DNA from: an uncultured Alphaproteobacteria bacterium
Lineage (GTDB): Bacteria > Pseudomonadota > Alphaproteobacteria > Rhodobacterales > Rhodobacteraceae
Length of the DNA: 24,012 nt
Direction of reading: 5' to 3'
NCBI GenBank assembly: GCA_902580265.1
Contig: CACHJY010000019.1
Span: forward strand, 1 to 24,012
Positions 23,093 through 24,012 of the stretch are shown in pieces (the first letter of the stretch is position 1; each line of letters begins with the position of its first letter). The notes beneath the pieces are model-generated. The model was not told where the DNA came from. It made no database searches and saw nothing but the letters and a program-made list of their open reading frames with translations. Position numbers and translations under genes: made by a program.

Positions 23093-23395
23093 TTACTCTC
23101 CTAGCGACAGAACTTGGTCAACTTCCCAATTATAAGTAATAGTTTTTGGTGCCAGCCGATCTCTGTAGGGCACAATTATTTGCTCCCCAATTTTTGATAT
23201 AACTTTTTGATCTGCTTTTTGTTTAAAGGTCCAGAGCGCCAACATTCTATTTGGCATGTCGCTATCTTTAACTATTTCGAGGGTGCTCTCCGGAACTGAA
23301 TCTTTATACTTTGGCCACTGCTGTTTTAATACCATAATAAACATTTCACATTCATCTTCGGAAGAAAAAGTATTTATGATCGTCGTTTTAAACAT
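23093..23395 (-). CDS. Small protein, likely distant paralogue of the gene at 22452-22751
   Basis: A 100-residue protein with no signal or membrane segment. The N terminus TTIINTFSSEDECEMF matches the pattern NIINFFSEEDFDKYF of its neighbour. The middle (RMLALWTFKQKADQKVI) and end (KTITYNWEVDQV) also line up with strand-helix-strand elements there. Both have almost the same length. AGGT directly abuts the ATG, so ribosome binding is unclear. A six-base stem (TATTGC 23055, GCAATA 23068) follows the stop on this strand. Function unknown. Confidence 0.6.
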   Translation of the reverse strand: MFKTTIINTFSSEDECEMFIMVLKQQWPKYKDSVPESTLEIVKDSDMPNRMLALWTFKQKADQKVISKIGEQIIVPYRDRLAPKTITYNWEVDQVLSLGE

Positions 23396-23498
23396 ACCTA
23401 ATTTAACTACTATATGATGTGACTTTCAACGGTGAAATTTATTTTATATGCGGTGCAATTAATACTCGGAGATATAATTTTAAGAAAAACACCGCGTA

Positions 23499-23753
23499 TC
23501 AATTACTGCGAGTCGGATAGCAATAGTACCGATGATCGCCAAGCACTTCATCCGAATTCTGAAAATTCTCCAGGACCTCCCCATTCTTTTTTATATAAAA
23601 CCGCGGGTCTTTTTTAAGTTCATACACCTGTCTCATACATTCATTTTTAGACAAGTTATTTTGTATGACATGAGACTGAAAATTGGCATTTGGCGTAATC
23701 CCAACATTCGGGGTAAGGTTTATAATCAATATAAGTGAATACCAAACAGTCAT
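23499..23753 (-). CDS. Small secreted or membrane-tethered protein, unrecognised
   Basis: An 84-residue protein with a good ribosome site (GGAG, eight bases before the ATG). The N terminus (TVWYSLILIINLTP) is hydrophobic and may be a signal peptide or anchor. The rest is polar, with two cysteines (NECMRQVYELK and YYCYPT) that could pair if exported. It lies 103 bases upstream of the next small gene on the same strand. No family recognised. Confidence 0.6.
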   Translation of the reverse strand: MTVWYSLILIINLTPNVGITPNANFQSHVIQNNLSKNECMRQVYELKKDPRFYIKKNGEVLENFQNSDEVLGDHRYYCYPTRSN

Positions 23754-23812
23754 AGAGGTCTCCGTTGTGTTATTTGTTTTGAAAAGCGTTAGATGGAAAC
23801 ATAGGAATTACT

Positions 23813-24012
23813 TTAAATTCGGTTTTCTAACCATGACTTAAGAACCGATATAGTTTTCAATTTGACAAAACTCTCTAAATCATAAGTACGATCAACTTCC
23901 TCCAGTCTCCATGAAAATTTATGAGGAATGTAAATTCCTGTTCCTCCAATTTTTGTAACAGGCAGAATGTCAGATTTTAACGAATTTCCAATCATTAAGA
24001 AGTTCTTAGGCA
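23813..24012 (-). CDS. HAD-superfamily hydrolase, C-terminal part only
   Basis: The frame is open to the window edge, so the gene starts beyond it; about 65 codons are visible. PKNFLMIGNSLKSDILPV is the last HAD motif (motif IV: strand, Gly-Asn/Asp, then Ser-Asp that binds the metal). GTGIYIPHKFSW follows, as in phosphatases of the phosphoglycolate phosphatase type. An internal ATG at 23995 is not the start, because it would cut the motif. The substrate cannot be inferred from this part. Confidence 0.75.
   Translation of the reverse strand, partial: PKNFLMIGNSLKSDILPVTKIGGTGIYIPHKFSWRLEEVDRTYDLESFVKLKTISVLKSWLENRI

Noticed and set aside
22869..23135. An 88-codon open frame on the plus strand.
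   Set aside because: Antisense to the 57-residue minus-strand gene and its upstream gap, with no ribosome site or recognisable content. The minus-strand reading fits the local gene order better.
23432..23738. Two overlapping plus-strand open frames of 61 and 68 codons.
   Set aside because: Both are antisense to the 84-residue gene, which has a good ribosome site; neither of these has one.
1..24012. CRISPR arrays, insertion sequences and rRNA genes.
   Set aside because: No regularly spaced long repeats, transposase-like protein or rRNA sequence was seen on either strand.

Overview
The window looks like chromosomal DNA of a GC-poor alphaproteobacterium, most likely marine and free-living. The evidence is a B12-dependent class II ribonucleotide reductase, a Tat-exported TakP-type TRAP transporter, the Bpt aminoacyl-protein transferase, a DUF2244 gene beside ctaD, and short intergenic gaps. 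I cannot name the genus. Every codon assignment reads in the standard code.

Layout. (1) 1-2517, plus strand: the 3' two thirds of nrdJ, cut by the window edge. (2) 2523-4875, minus strand: ilvN and ilvB, convergent with nrdJ. ilvB carries a one-base frameshift in a run of eight C (plus strand). (3) 5059-9947, plus strand, divergent from ilvB: a TRAP operon of a Tat-dependent binding protein, an enlarged small permease and a large permease with a 330-residue coiled-coil tail. A strong hairpin separates the binding protein from the permeases. (4) 9954-14697, minus strand: a tight run ctaD, DUF2244, P-loop ATPase, metA, bpt, with lipB just upstream. (5) 15540-15626: tRNA-Leu(GAG). (6) About 15627-18515: an accessory region behind the tRNA. 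It holds a copy of the tRNA 3' end, several period-12 direct repeats, a small membrane protein, a DUF3089 hydrolase and a small secreted protein. I read it as the decayed remains of one or more tRNA-targeted elements; no integrase remains. (7) 18516-19289: a cold-shock protein and a small secreted protein. (8) 19677-22384, plus strand: a gluconate cassette (SMP-30 lactonase, 6-phosphogluconate dehydrogenase, gluconokinase). (9) 22452-24012, minus strand: a series of very small unrecognised genes, two of which look like distant paralogues, then the 3' end of a HAD-type hydrolase gene leaving the window.

How the parts fit together. The gluconate cassette would take glucono-lactone through gluconate and 6-phosphogluconate to ribulose-5-phosphate. 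The TRAP system belongs to a family that includes 2-oxoacid transporters and is divergent from the acetolactate synthase genes, which consume 2-oxoacids; this link is only an inference. MetA carries Glu at position 111, which points to acetyl-CoA rather than succinyl-CoA as acyl donor. The least explained parts are the tRNA-Leu repeats, the DctM tail, the alphaproteobacterial ATPase before metA, and the small-gene cluster at the right end.
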